A stretch of DNA of 64,000 nt from Paenibacillus_T sp033239625 (GCF_033239625.1 NZ_BTCK01000005.1:62001-126000); one strand, 5' to 3'. Shown: positions 42,919 through 51,599, counted from the first letter of the stretch. Notes: generated by a model from the letters alone, not told the origin. Numbers and translations are program-made.

Positions 42919-42948
42919 TTGTCGATTCGTGCGGCAGAGTGGTAAGAT
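42919..42948 (+). promoter_or_regulatory. Possible promoter upstream of murA
   Basis: TTGTCG (42919-42924), 18-base spacer, TAAGAT (42943-42948). The gap 42715-43156 otherwise holds no recognisable gene or RNA. Confidence 0.4.
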
Positions 42949-43156
42949 GAGGTTTGGAGCAAATGACTATCGGTAGACAGAGTTGGAATATTATACAAAT
43001 TTTGACCGGCATGTTATGAACGCTTGTCCCAACGTGCATAGGGAAGCGGACCTGCCGTCATGAACGTCCTAATCGAAGTCCAATACGCAGCCATATACGA
43101 TGAAATAGTCATAGCGGCAGAGAACAAAATTGCAGCGTGCGGAGGGAATTCATAAG

Positions 43157-44527
43157 ATGAGCAAAATAATCGTCCGCGGAGGCCAGCGGTTATCAGGTAC
43201 GGTCCGGGTTCACGGTGCCAAGAACGCAGTGCTTCCTATACTTGCGGCGTCCGTACTCGCGAGTGAAGGGGAAAGCGTAATCGTCGACGTTCCTCTCCTT
43301 GATGATGTACTGACGATTCGGGAAGTTATTGCATCGCTTGGAGCGGACGTGAAGCATGGGGAAGAAAGCATGACCATTCGCGCACAGCGACTGACGACCT
43401 TCGAACCACCTCATGACATGGTTCGCAAGATGCGGGCTTCTATTCTTGTTATGGGGCCATTGCTTGCGCGCATAGGACGGGTGAAGATCGCGCTGCCAGG
43501 CGGCTGTGCAATCGGAATGCGGGCGATCGATCAGCATTTGAAGGGCTTTGAAGCGATGGGCGTAGAGATTATGCTCGGTCAAGGCTTTATCGAGGCGAAG
43601 GTGGACGGCCGTCTCAAAGGATCCAAGATTTATCTCGACGTTGCCAGCGTAGGCGCAACGGAGAATATTATGATGGCGGCTTCTCTTGCCGAGGGCACAA
43701 CGATCATCGAGAATGCGGCGAAAGAGCCGGAAATCGTTGATCTTGCGAACTACCTGAACGCAATGGGCGCGCATGTTCGCGGTGCCGGTACGGATACGAT
43801 TCGAATCGAAGGCGCGGAGATGCTTCGAGGCGTTCGCCATGCGGTCATTCCTGACCGTGTAGAAGCGGGAACCTATATGATTGCAGCAGCGATCACAGGC
43901 GGAGATGTGTTCGTCGAAGGCGCGATCGCAGATCATCTCGCACCGGTTATCTCGAAGCTTCAGGAGATGGGCGTTACGATTCACGCAGCGGATAACGGTC
44001 TGCATGTTATTGCAGATAAGCCGCTGAAGGCGGTCGACGTTAAGACGCTTCCGTATCCAGGCTTCCCAACGGATATGCAGTCGCAGATGATGTCGCTGCT
44101 GCTTGCGTCCGATGGCACGAGCATCGTTACGGAGACGATCTTCGAGAATCGATTCATGCATGTGGAGCAATTCGCGAAGATGAATGCGCAGATCCGCGTG
44201 GATGGCCGCTCGGCGATCGTGAACGGCGGAATGCCGCTGACGGGAGCGAAAGTGACGGCAACGGATCTTCGTGCAGGTGCAGCGCTTATTTGCGCGGCAT
44301 TGATAGCGGAAGGCGTCTCGGAAATCTCCGGCACGCATCATATCGACCGGGGCTATGTAGATATCGCGGGCAAAATGGCTGCGCTCGGCGCTGACATTTC
44401 GCGTGTCGATGCAGTGCGTGAGGCTGTAGCAGCAGTTGAGACTGCGCCAGTCGCTGTGCTTGAGACGGTATCGTTCAAGCGCGAGAAAGAAGTTGCCGTG
44501 CTGAGCGCACAACCGACTTGGGCTTAA
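43157..44527 (+). CDS. murA: UDP-N-acetylglucosamine 1-carboxyvinyltransferase
   Basis: First committed step of peptidoglycan synthesis: adds enolpyruvate from PEP to UDP-GlcNAc. The fosfomycin-sensitive Cys117 (LPGGCAIGMRAIDQHLKG), N-terminal KIIVRGGQRLSGTVRVHGAKNAVLPILAAS and the DMQSQMMSLLL loop are intact. 456 residues from the ATG at 43157, with GGAGGG upstream; an in-frame start at 43130 lacks a site. The C-terminus is about 25 residues longer than the usual 430. Downstream of ywzB it matches the murAA position. Confidence 0.97.
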   Translation: MSKIIVRGGQRLSGTVRVHGAKNAVLPILAASVLASEGESVIVDVPLLDDVLTIREVIASLGADVKHGEESMTIRAQRLTTFEPPHDMVRKMRASILVMGPLLARIGRVKIALPGGCAIGMRAIDQHLKGFEAMGVEIMLGQGFIEAKVDGRLKGSKIYLDVASVGATENIMMAASLAEGTTIIENAAKEPEIVDLANYLNAMGAHVRGAGTDTIRIEGAEMLRGVRHAVIPDRVEAGTYMIAAAITGGDVFVEGAIADHLAPVISKLQEMGVTIHAADNGLHVIADKPLKAVDVKTLPYPGFPTDMQSQMMSLLLASDGTSIVTETIFENRFMHVEQFAKMNAQIRVDGRSAIVNGGMPLTGAKVTATDLRAGAALICAALIAEGVSEISGTHHIDRGYVDIAGKMAALGADISRVDAVREAVAAVETAPVAVLETVSFKREKEVAVLSAQPTWA

Positions 44528-44546
44528 TGAATTACGAATAGATGAC

Positions 44547-44597
44547 AAGAAAGGACCTCGAGTTCCACTTCATGTGGAATGCGAGGTCCTTTCTTGG
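44547..44597 (+). terminator. Terminator after murA
   Basis: A 14-bp stem AAGAAAGGACCTCG (44547-44560) with CGAGGTCCTTTCTT (44582-44595); the loop contains a second hairpin TTCCAC/GTGGAA. Confidence 0.88.
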
Positions 44598-44649
44598 TGT
44601 ATGCGGAAATTCCGCTGGATTGGGTTACGAACGTCTTGTACCTGGACTC

Positions 44650-44850
44650 CTGCAACTATACTTTTTTATTAGAGTAAATGTAACAACAGTCAATTAGAAC
44701 CTGCGATTGTGCAGTTTTAGAGGTCTGATAAGGCTCAACTGAATAGATTCAGCTGAAATGCCTGCACAATCGCAGGTTCGCCTTAGTTCGCGTGCCAGTG
44801 CTTCAGTAGAGCCTGCACTTTGGCAGGTTTCCACTATGCGTGCAGGTACC
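44650..44850. repeat. Intergenic inverted-repeat element with CCTGCA...GCAGG motifs
   Basis: A perfect 18-bp inverted repeat GAACCTGCGATTGTGCAG (44697-44714) / CTGCACAATCGCAGGTTC (44762-44779) encloses a smaller CTGAAT/ATTCAG hairpin. Another palindromic unit, CCTGCACTTTGGCAGG, lies at about 44812-44827, and a half copy CCTGCAACTATACTTTTTT upstream near 44649. No transposase or gene is inside. It resembles a dispersed palindromic or MITE-like repeat. Confidence 0.6.
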
Positions 44851-44908
44851 AACCAGCAGAACTACTAGAAACGGAGCACAGCCTTTTGAAATTGTGTTGG
44901 ATGAGCAG

Positions 44909-45643
44909 CTAATTGCCTGTTTGTGTATTTGCTTGTGTATTGCCATTCGCTTGGTCGCCGCCATTCTGACGGTTGCCATAGCCTCGCATGCCGCCGCCGC
45001 CGAAACCGCCCCCAAAGCCGCCGCTCAGCGAAACGTACTCGGCTTCCTTCGTGCCGCTCTTCAGCCATACGTTAATAATATCGTCGGCTGCCAAGTCGGC
45101 AAGCTTCACTTGCTCGTAGTTCATGCTGCCGTCATCGCCGCGTACAAGCTTGTAGATGGACGTGCCGTCCGCGATGGAGATGGTCGATTCTTCGCCGGTG
45201 AAGAAGTCCGGCATGCCTTGTCCATTGCCTTGCGGAGCTTGCCCGTCCGCTGGCGGTTGGAAGTCGCCCTGCGGCATCTCGCCATCGGCTGGCGGTTGAA
45301 AATTGCCGCCGTCTTGTCCAGTGCCTTGTCCTTGGCCGCCACCGCCTTGGCCCCGCTGCGGCATCGCGCTCATGTCGGCCTGCTTCACGACGACGGAGGT
45401 TCCGTCGATCGAGACGACTTTGGCGAATAGATCCGCTTGGCGTTCCGGCTGATTCGGCGCCGTTGCCATCTGGCGGAAGCCGCCTTGTCCGTTCGGTCCT
45501 TGCTGCTGTGAAGCGGCTTGTCCGCCGTTAGCTGTCGCGCCTGAGGCGTCATCCTTAGAGCCGCATGCGGACAAGATCGAAGCTGCAAGAAGGAGTGCCG
45601 CGCCTGCCTTCATGCTATACGCCCACTTTGATTGCTTTGCCAT
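44909..45643 (-). CDS. Lipoprotein with DUF5666-like domain and Gln/Gly-rich linkers
   Basis: 244 residues from the ATG at 45643, six bases after GGAGG. Lipobox LSAC near residue 26, then QADLFAKVVSIDGTSVVVKQAD and STISIADGTSIYKLV...LADLAADDIINVWL, which together look like a split DUF5666 OB-type domain. The middle holds two FQPPADG-type repeats, and the C-terminus is GGFGGGFGGGG. The adaptor gene on the other strand (45803) has the same FQPPADG and FGGGG features, so the two products probably work together. Function not established. Confidence 0.75.
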   Translation of the reverse strand: MAKQSKWAYSMKAGAALLLAASILSACGSKDDASGATANGGQAASQQQGPNGQGGFRQMATAPNQPERQADLFAKVVSIDGTSVVVKQADMSAMPQRGQGGGGQGQGTGQDGGNFQPPADGEMPQGDFQPPADGQAPQGNGQGMPDFFTGEESTISIADGTSIYKLVRGDDGSMNYEQVKLADLAADDIINVWLKSGTKEAEYVSLSGGFGGGFGGGGMRGYGNRQNGGDQANGNTQANTQTGN

Positions 45644-45699
45644 TGTAATCCTCCATTTCATCCCTGCATCGTTCTGTTCGGACATTCTAACACAGCTCT

Positions 45700-45743
45700 A
45701 TGAACGAAATATGAATAAGGGTGTTCATGTTCCGTTCATGAAC
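45700..45743. promoter_or_regulatory. Operator-like ATGAAC/GTTCAT half-sites in a divergent promoter region
   Basis: ATGAAC (45700-45705), ATGAAT (45711-45716), GTTCAT (45723-45728) and the palindrome GTTCATGAAC (45734-45743) lie between the divergent lipoprotein and efflux genes, about one helical turn apart. Suggests a dimeric regulator; no regulator gene is adjacent. Confidence 0.45.
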
Positions 45744-45802
45744 CTATGCTACGTTTGAATAAAAAATTGGGTTCATCAGACAGGAAAGGTGGCGTAAAGG
45801 CA

Positions 45803-47338
45803 ATGAAGAAATGGTTACTGGCATTACTGGCGATTATCGTGGTCGCCTCTGCCGGCGCTTATTATTGGTACAACCAGGATGACACAACAGAGGCGGCGGC
45901 CGTACAACAGCCGACAGCGACGGTGACCAGGGGCAATATCAGTGTGCAAATAACCGGCTCTGGCTCCGTCAATACGACGGAGACGATTTCCGTATATGCT
46001 GGCGAAGAAGGAACGGTCAGCAAGGTTCATTTTAAAGAAGGCGACAAGGTTAAGAAGGGACAAGTTCTGGTCGAATTCGAGACCGAGGACTACTCGTCTC
46101 AGATTGAGAAAGCTCAGATCAATCAGAAGAAGCAAGAGCTGCAGATGGAGAACTACAAGAAACAATATATCGCCGCAGCCGATGACGAGAGCAAACAGAA
46201 CGATATTAAGGTCCAAATGGACAGCCTGCGCCTCGATATGGAGTCGACAGAGCTGGAGCTGGCCGATCTGCTCGACAATGCGGCGGAGACGCCAAGCATC
46301 GTATCTCCGTCCGACGGTACGGTAACGACGGCTAGCGTCGTGATCGGCGATAAAGTGACGGGATCGAAGGTTATCGCTCAGTTGATCGACTACTCGAAGC
46401 TGCAATTCACGATGAACGTCGACGAGCTCGATATTCCGAAAGTAAAAGTCGGCCAGAAAACGAACATTACGCTCAATGCACTGCCGGATCAACCGCTGAC
46501 AGGCAAAGTGTTGGAGATTGCGCAAGAGGGCTCCTCCTCCAATGGCTCCGCTTCCTATGCGGTCAAGGTGTCGTTGGATCAATTGGATAACGTAATTTCC
46601 GGGATGTCTGGCGAAGGCGCGATTGTGACGGCTTCTGTAGAGAATGCACTGCTGGCGCCAATCGAAGCCGTACGTACGCTGGGTGGCAGAAGCTTCGTAC
46701 GCGTCCCTGAAACAAGCGGAACAACAACGCAAGGAACCCAAGGCACGCAGCGTGCACAAGGAACAGAAGAAACGCAAGGCCAAGGCCAGCAAGGCGAAGG
46801 GTTCCAGCCGCCGGCAGACGGGAACTTCCAGCCGCCGACTGGCGCAGCAGACGGCGCGGCGGGCGGACAGGCGAACAGTCAAGGAAACGGCACGCAAGGC
46901 GCGAATGGCGGTCTAGCTGCAGGCAATGGTCAGAATGCTGGCGCAGGCACCCGCAATGGCGCGGCAGGCGGATACGGCGGCGGTCGCAACGGCGCAGGCT
47001 TCGCTGGAAGCGGCACCGGCACTCGCACGGGTGCGAATGGCGCTGCAGGCATGAGAGGCGCGCAAGGCCAAGCGGGTCTTGAAGGTCGTATGGTGGAAGT
47101 GACGATCGGTCTGAGCAACGATACGTTCGTTGAGATCAAGTCCGGTCTGAACGAAGGGGACACGGTCTATCTGCCAATCCCAACCGTCAATACAACAACG
47201 CCTTCTTCGTCGCAACAGCAGCAAACATTCCAGTTCGGCGGCTTCGCCGGCGGTGCGATGCCTGCGGGCAACTTCGGCGGAGGCGGCAACTTTGGCGGCG
47301 GAGGTAACTTCAGCGGTGGCGGAGGCGTACGCCGATGA
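45803..47338 (+). CDS. Efflux periplasmic-adaptor (HlyD/MacA/YknX-like) protein
   Basis: 511 residues. Membrane anchor (about 3-20), barrel-sandwich lipoyl half-motifs (VHFKEGDKVKKGQVLVEFET and SPSDGTVTTASVVIGDKV), an alpha-helical coiled coil between them, then beta-barrel domains. Unusually, a Gly/Gln/Asn/Ala-rich insertion of about 110 residues (near 305-425, including FQPPADG) and a C-terminal FGGGGNFGGGG tail interrupt and extend the fold. ATG 45803 follows AAAGGTGG; starts upstream lie in the operator region. Overlaps the ATPase gene by four bases. Confidence 0.88.
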   Translation: MKKWLLALLAIIVVASAGAYYWYNQDDTTEAAAVQQPTATVTRGNISVQITGSGSVNTTETISVYAGEEGTVSKVHFKEGDKVKKGQVLVEFETEDYSSQIEKAQINQKKQELQMENYKKQYIAAADDESKQNDIKVQMDSLRLDMESTELELADLLDNAAETPSIVSPSDGTVTTASVVIGDKVTGSKVIAQLIDYSKLQFTMNVDELDIPKVKVGQKTNITLNALPDQPLTGKVLEIAQEGSSSNGSASYAVKVSLDQLDNVISGMSGEGAIVTASVENALLAPIEAVRTLGGRSFVRVPETSGTTTQGTQGTQRAQGTEETQGQGQQGEGFQPPADGNFQPPTGAADGAAGGQANSQGNGTQGANGGLAAGNGQNAGAGTRNGAAGGYGGGRNGAGFAGSGTGTRTGANGAAGMRGAQGQAGLEGRMVEVTIGLSNDTFVEIKSGLNEGDTVYLPIPTVNTTTPSSSQQQQTFQFGGFAGGAMPAGNFGGGGNFGGGGNFSGGGGVRR

Positions 47339-48078
47339 GCCAAAACGACAACGAAGTATTGATCGAGATCGAGAAGCTGGTCAAGACCTATCGGATGGGA
47401 CAAGAGACGGTCCAGGTGCTTCGTGACGTTGATTTGATCGTGCGTCGAGGCGAATTTCTGGCGATTGTCGGTCCGTCGGGTTCAGGCAAGTCGACGATGA
47501 TGAATATTATCGGCTGCCTCGACATTGCAAGCTCGGGCAGCTACAAGCTTGACGGTGTTGAAGTGAAAGGGCTTAGCGACAATAAACTAGCAAATATCCG
47601 CAATCACAAAATCGGCTTTATCTTTCAAGGGTTTCAACTGCTGCCTAAGCTGACGGCGATCGAGAATGTGGAGCTGCCGCTCGTTTATCGGGGCATGTCC
47701 AACAAGGAGCGCCGCAAGAAGGCGACTGAGGCGCTCCGCAAGGTGGGCCTCGAGGATCGGATGTTTCACCGCCCCAGCGAGCTGTCCGGCGGTCAGCAGC
47801 AGCGTGTAGCCATCGCGAGGGCATTGGCGGGCGAACCGCCCATGCTGCTGGCGGACGAACCGACCGGTGCACTCGATACGCGCACAGGCCAAGAGGTGCT
47901 TGCTCTCATGGAGCAGCTTCATCAGCAAGGACATACGATCGTCCTCATAACGCATGATATGGAAGTTGCCGCCAGAGCGGAGCGCGTTGTCCGTATGAAA
48001 GACGGCGTGCTGACGGAAGAACATGCCGAAAGGAGGGAGACACTTGAAGCTTACGCAGGCATTTCGCATGGCGTTTAA
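47335..48078 (+). CDS. ABC transporter ATP-binding protein (MacB/YknY type)
   Basis: 247 residues. Walker A GPSGSGKSTMMN, Q-loop FIFQGFQLLPKLTAIENVELPL, signature LSGGQQQRVAIARAL, Walker B MLLADEPTGALD and the switch His in LITHD. The family drives mechanotransmission-type export of peptides or lipids. Coupled to the adaptor and overlapping the permease. Confidence 0.94.
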   Translation: MSQNDNEVLIEIEKLVKTYRMGQETVQVLRDVDLIVRRGEFLAIVGPSGSGKSTMMNIIGCLDIASSGSYKLDGVEVKGLSDNKLANIRNHKIGFIFQGFQLLPKLTAIENVELPLVYRGMSNKERRKKATEALRKVGLEDRMFHRPSELSGGQQQRVAIARALAGEPPMLLADEPTGALDTRTGQEVLALMEQLHQQGHTIVLITHDMEVAARAERVVRMKDGVLTEEHAERRETLEAYAGISHGV

Positions 48079-49219
48079 AAGCATTTGGGCGAATAAACTT
48101 CGAACAGCGCTATCGATGCTTGGCATGCTGATTGGTGTTGCGACTGTCATTGCGCTCGTCTCGATGAGTGAGGGCTCCTCCCGTCAAGTGCAAGCGCAGG
48201 TCGAAAGCCTTGGCGCAGCGAATATGCTGCAGGTGAGCATTACAGGCCGCGGCCTGACGACCTCGCTGTCCAAGGACGAGGCGATGGAATACGCAGACAT
48301 TGATAACGTGGAAGGCGTCTCGCCGATCGTGAACGGCAGCGCATATGCGAAGTACGGAACGACAAGCGACTCTTATACGGTGGAAGGGATCACGCCGGAG
48401 TATGCGGATGTGCGGGACGTTAGTTTTGTAAAGGGTCGTTACATCGTTGATCTTGACCTAATCAATTACAGTAAAGTCGCATTGATCGGCGCTAACGTTG
48501 CAAGCGACTTGTTCGACACCGAGGACCCGGTGGGCAAGACCATGCTGCTCAACGGCAATCGGTACAAGGTTGTCGGCCTGCTGGAGACGAAGGGCGATTC
48601 GCTTAACGGCTCGGCGGATGACAAAATATTAATCCCGCTCACAACGGCCGAGCGGCTGCTTCAGTCGATTGGCGTTAAGTCTCTCTATCTGAAAATTACG
48701 GATACGGACAAATCCGAGGCGACGCAGGCGCTCATAACGGCGAAGCTGGCTGCCAAGTTCCCGAACTCGACGAACGCTTATCGCGTCGTTGACCAGCAGG
48801 AAGCGATGGAGACGCTCGGTTCGATTACGCAGACGATGACGTCCATGATGGCCGGCATCGCAGCAATCTCGCTCGTCGTCGGCGGTATCGGCATTATGAA
48901 CATCATGCTCGTATCCGTCACGGAGCGTACGCGCGAGATCGGCATACGCAAATCGCTTGGCGCGAAGCGGCGCGATATTCTTACGCAATTCCTGATCGAG
49001 GCGGTTGCCATCAGCGGTCTCGGCGGCGCGATCGGCATCGCGATCGGCTACGTGGCATCGAATGTTATCGGGGTCGTCATGGACACGGAGACCGCCGTCT
49101 CGCTGACGATGGTCGGCGAAGCTTTCGCTTTCTCCGCTGGCGTCGGCGTCATCTTCGGTATATTCCCTGCGAACAAAGCAGCAAGGCTGCGTCCAGTCGA
49201 TGCGCTTCGCCACGATTAA
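48044..49219 (+). CDS. ABC transporter permease (MacB/YknZ type)
   Basis: 391 residues: one N-terminal helix (FRMAFKSIWANKLRTALSMLGMLIGVATVIAL), a large extracytoplasmic MacB_PCD domain (about 45-250), and the C-terminal FtsX-fold helices (GGIGIMNIMLVSVTERTREIGIRKSLGA). TTG at 48044 lies seven bases after AGGAGGG, within the ATPase gene's 3' end; ATG 48023 would precede that site. Completes an adaptor-ATPase-permease unit like YknXYZ. Confidence 0.93.
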   Translation: MKLTQAFRMAFKSIWANKLRTALSMLGMLIGVATVIALVSMSEGSSRQVQAQVESLGAANMLQVSITGRGLTTSLSKDEAMEYADIDNVEGVSPIVNGSAYAKYGTTSDSYTVEGITPEYADVRDVSFVKGRYIVDLDLINYSKVALIGANVASDLFDTEDPVGKTMLLNGNRYKVVGLLETKGDSLNGSADDKILIPLTTAERLLQSIGVKSLYLKITDTDKSEATQALITAKLAAKFPNSTNAYRVVDQQEAMETLGSITQTMTSMMAGIAAISLVVGGIGIMNIMLVSVTERTREIGIRKSLGAKRRDILTQFLIEAVAISGLGGAIGIAIGYVASNVIGVVMDTETAVSLTMVGEAFAFSAGVGVIFGIFPANKAARLRPVDALRHD

Positions 49220-49291
49220 GAGGATTAAAGTGTTCTCATCCATTCTATCCTATCGTTCCCGCTCATATAGTAGAGCAGAGGGACACAAGAC

Positions 49292-49320
49292 AAAGTCCGC
49301 GCCCAAGCGCGGACTTTCGT
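49292..49320 (+). terminator. Terminator after the efflux operon
   Basis: AAAGTCCGCG (49292-49301) / CGCGGACTTT (49308-49317), loop CCCAAG. The T-tract is short. Confidence 0.7.
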
Positions 49321-49354
49321 GTCTCTAAGACGATCAGGAAGGGGCGATGCTGCT

Positions 49355-50557
49355 TTGATCAACAGCATTCGAGCATGGGGAATGCCGTTTGCAGCAGGAA
49401 TGGGGCTGGGCGTGATCCTCTTTATTCTATTACACGGCGGTGTTCTCGCTGATCAAGATAAGACGGCTGGTAGGGTTCAGACGGTCAGCGAACGATCGGA
49501 AGGAGCTGCCGTTCAAGCAGCAGGAGAGAGGCAGGAAGAGCAGGGAAGCTCTAACCCTAGTGCGGCGCCGCCAATTAACAGCCAGTCAGACAGTAAGTCT
49601 GTAACGCCCCGTACATCCGTGAAGGAACAGCCTGCTGCAAACGTGGATCCGCCGAGCAACGTACAGAAGGCCGTCAAGCCGAGCAACAGCAATTTGGACA
49701 AGCTGATGGTGCGTGTCTACATAACGAAACAGAAGCGAATAGAGACGGTACCGTTGGAGACTTATGTTCGCGGCGTATTAGCAGGCGAGATGCCGATTGA
49801 TTTCGAGCTGGAGGCGCTTAAGGCGCAGGCGGTGGCGGCGCGTACCTATATTGTACGGCGGCTTGCGATGCAGGACCGCAGCGGCGTGCCTGGCAAGAAG
49901 GCAGATGTTACGGATACGATCGATCACCAAGTGTATGTGCCGCTGAAGGCGCTCGCCGAACTGTGGCCTGCGGGCGAAGAGCGGAAGGCGTCCTTGCAGA
50001 AGCTGACGCAGGCTGTGGAGGAGACGAAGGGCGAAGTGCTCACGTATGAAGGCGAACTGATTGAAGCGGCCTTTTTCTCAACTAGCAATGGGTATACCGA
50101 GAACGTGGAAGATTACTGGCAGCTGTCGCTGCCTTATCTGAAGAGTGTTGCCAGTCCATGGGATGAGGAGATTTCGCCGCGCTATAAACAGACGATAGAG
50201 ATGAAAGAGAAGGAGCTGTATCGGCGTCTAGGCGCTAAGAACGACGGCAAACCTCCGCGCATACTAGAGACGACAGAAGGGCATCGGGTGAAAACGGTCG
50301 TCATCGGCGGCAAAACGTTCACGGGGCGCGAGGTGCGCGAGAAGCTGGATCTTCCCTCCTCTCAATTCGAATGGACGATCAGCAAGGGGAAAGCTATCAT
50401 TACGACCTATGGGCTCGGACACGGAATAGGGCTCAGCCAGTGGGGAGCGAACGGGATGGCGAAGGAAGGGGCGTCGGCGTCCGAAATCTTGCTTCACTAT
50501 TACACCGGCGTCAAGCTGGAACAAGCTTATAAGCTACCGGAATTATCGACAGGGTAA
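49355..50557 (+). CDS. spoIID: Stage II sporulation protein D
   Basis: Lytic transglycosylase of the DMP engulfment complex, acting on septal peptidoglycan. 400 residues: membrane anchor (about 7-28), a polar linker, then the SpoIID domain with VRVYITKQKRIETVPLETYVRGVLAGEMPIDFELEALKAQAVAARTY, and the C-terminal GLGHGIGLSQWGANGMAKEG. The catalytic Glu lies in AGEMP. The start is TTG at 49355 with AGGAAGGGG upstream; GTG 49319 overlaps the terminator. The sigma-E promoter was not located convincingly. Confidence 0.95.
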   Translation: MINSIRAWGMPFAAGMGLGVILFILLHGGVLADQDKTAGRVQTVSERSEGAAVQAAGERQEEQGSSNPSAAPPINSQSDSKSVTPRTSVKEQPAANVDPPSNVQKAVKPSNSNLDKLMVRVYITKQKRIETVPLETYVRGVLAGEMPIDFELEALKAQAVAARTYIVRRLAMQDRSGVPGKKADVTDTIDHQVYVPLKALAELWPAGEERKASLQKLTQAVEETKGEVLTYEGELIEAAFFSTSNGYTENVEDYWQLSLPYLKSVASPWDEEISPRYKQTIEMKEKELYRRLGAKNDGKPPRILETTEGHRVKTVVIGGKTFTGREVREKLDLPSSQFEWTISKGKAIITTYGLGHGIGLSQWGANGMAKEGASASEILLHYYTGVKLEQAYKLPELSTG

Positions 50558-50619
50558 ACAGCTCGCCGCGCCGCATGGTTAAGCGAATCTCAAAATTTAA
50601 GAAAATAGCGACACCTCAC

Positions 50620-50648
50620 GTATAAACCTACTAGTTCTGGTAACAATG
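50620..50648 (+). promoter_or_regulatory. Sigma-F promoter of spoIIQ
   Basis: GTATA (50620-50624) and GGTAACAATG (50639-50648), 14 bases apart, fit the sigma-F consensus GYWTA / GGNNANANTN with a spacer one base shorter than the usual 15. spoIIQ is sigma-F dependent in B. subtilis. Confidence 0.7.
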
Positions 50649-50667
50649 GCTGATGAGGTGATCGACA

Positions 50668-51384
50668 ATGAATGATCAAAACAACAAGCCAAAAGAATCT
50701 CCCAAATCGATTCCGGGAGGTGCGGCTGCTAGACCAAGCGGCCTGCGTAGAGTGTTAGCCAAAAAATGGGTTACACCGGCAGCTTTCATGGCAGCAGCGG
50801 CAATTATCGTAACCTTAATGTGGCTCTATCGGGGAGAGCAGACAGATCAAACGACAACAACGCCTGATACAGAAGTCAGTCAAGGTGACGAAACACAAAC
50901 GAAGCCTGCAGATGACACGATTGCGGTCGTGACAGGCGATGAAGACTTGCAATGGCCGGTTCTGAACTACGACGATCTCGAAGTTGCTCTTCACTACTAT
51001 GATGAGAAGGGCACCAACGAAGAGAAGCAGGCAGCGCTCGTATCCACGAGCGATAACAAGTTCCTCGCCCACACGGGCGTGGACTTGACGAAGCCGGACA
51101 ACTCGACGTTCGATGTAGTAGCTGCGCTGAGCGGTAAAGTATCGCTCGTAACGAATCATCCGACGAATGGACAAACGGTTGAGATTACGCACGACAACGG
51201 GCTCGTAACGGTGTATCAAAGCTTGAGCGATGTAACGGTCAAACAAGGCGACGAAGTGAAGCAAGGCACTCAATTCGCCAAAGCGGGCCGCAACGATCTG
51301 GAGAGCGAAGAAGGCATTCACCTTCACTTCGAGATTCGCCAAGACGGCAAAGTGCTCAACCCGAACGACTACATTAAGCGCTAA
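50668..51384 (+). CDS. spoIIQ: Stage II sporulation protein Q, M23-type
   Basis: Forespore membrane protein that binds SpoIIIAH across the engulfing membranes. 238 residues: one membrane helix (about 37-54), an acidic linker, then an LytM/M23 domain. Both zinc-ligand sets are present: His135/Asp139 (AHTGVDL) and His218/His220 (HLHFEIRQDGKVLNP). B. subtilis SpoIIQ lacks the first His and is inactive, so this one may be a working endopeptidase. Position between spoIID and spoIIID supports the assignment. Confidence 0.88.
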   Translation: MNDQNNKPKESPKSIPGGAAARPSGLRRVLAKKWVTPAAFMAAAAIIVTLMWLYRGEQTDQTTTTPDTEVSQGDETQTKPADDTIAVVTGDEDLQWPVLNYDDLEVALHYYDEKGTNEEKQAALVSTSDNKFLAHTGVDLTKPDNSTFDVVAALSGKVSLVTNHPTNGQTVEITHDNGLVTVYQSLSDVTVKQGDEVKQGTQFAKAGRNDLESEEGIHLHFEIRQDGKVLNPNDYIKR

Positions 51385-51405
51385 TACGTTGGTGCTTGAT
51401 GCAGG

Positions 51406-51440
51406 ACGCCTGCCCTCTATATAGAGGGCAGGCGTTTTTG
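51406..51440 (+). terminator. Terminator after spoIIQ
   Basis: Perfect 15-bp palindromic stem (51406-51420 with 51421-51435; ACGCCTGCCCTC arm) plus T5. Confidence 0.95.
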
Positions 51441-51538
51441 TATGCGATCCAAGAACTCGGATTAGACCATAAGTCCTACTTCGTAACCGAAAGATTGAAA
51501 ATAATTGGCTATTGCGGCTTGTCAAGCTTGGCCTTAAA

Positions 51539-51566
51539 GAATATATACCCGCACCCCTCATATAAT
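51539..51566 (+). promoter_or_regulatory. Sigma-E promoter of spoIIID
   Basis: GAATATA (51539-51545) and CATATAAT (51559-51566), 13 bases apart, are close to the sigma-E consensus KMATATT / CATACANT. spoIIID is a mother-cell sigma-E gene. Confidence 0.65.
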
Positions 51567-51599
51567 GTACCAAACTATCTCGAGTAGGGAGGCGGGAAC

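Noticed and set aside
42704..42976. 90-codon open frame between ywzB and murA
   Set aside because: No ribosome site, starts inside ywzB, and composition unlike neighbours; nothing recognisable.
44840..45430. 196-codon plus-strand open frame over the lipoprotein gene
   Set aside because: Antisense to the lipoprotein gene that has a signal peptide, lipobox and ribosome site.
49264..49271. CATATAGT as sigma-E -10 for spoIID
   Set aside because: The -35 is poor and a terminator hairpin at 49292-49317 would lie between it and the gene.
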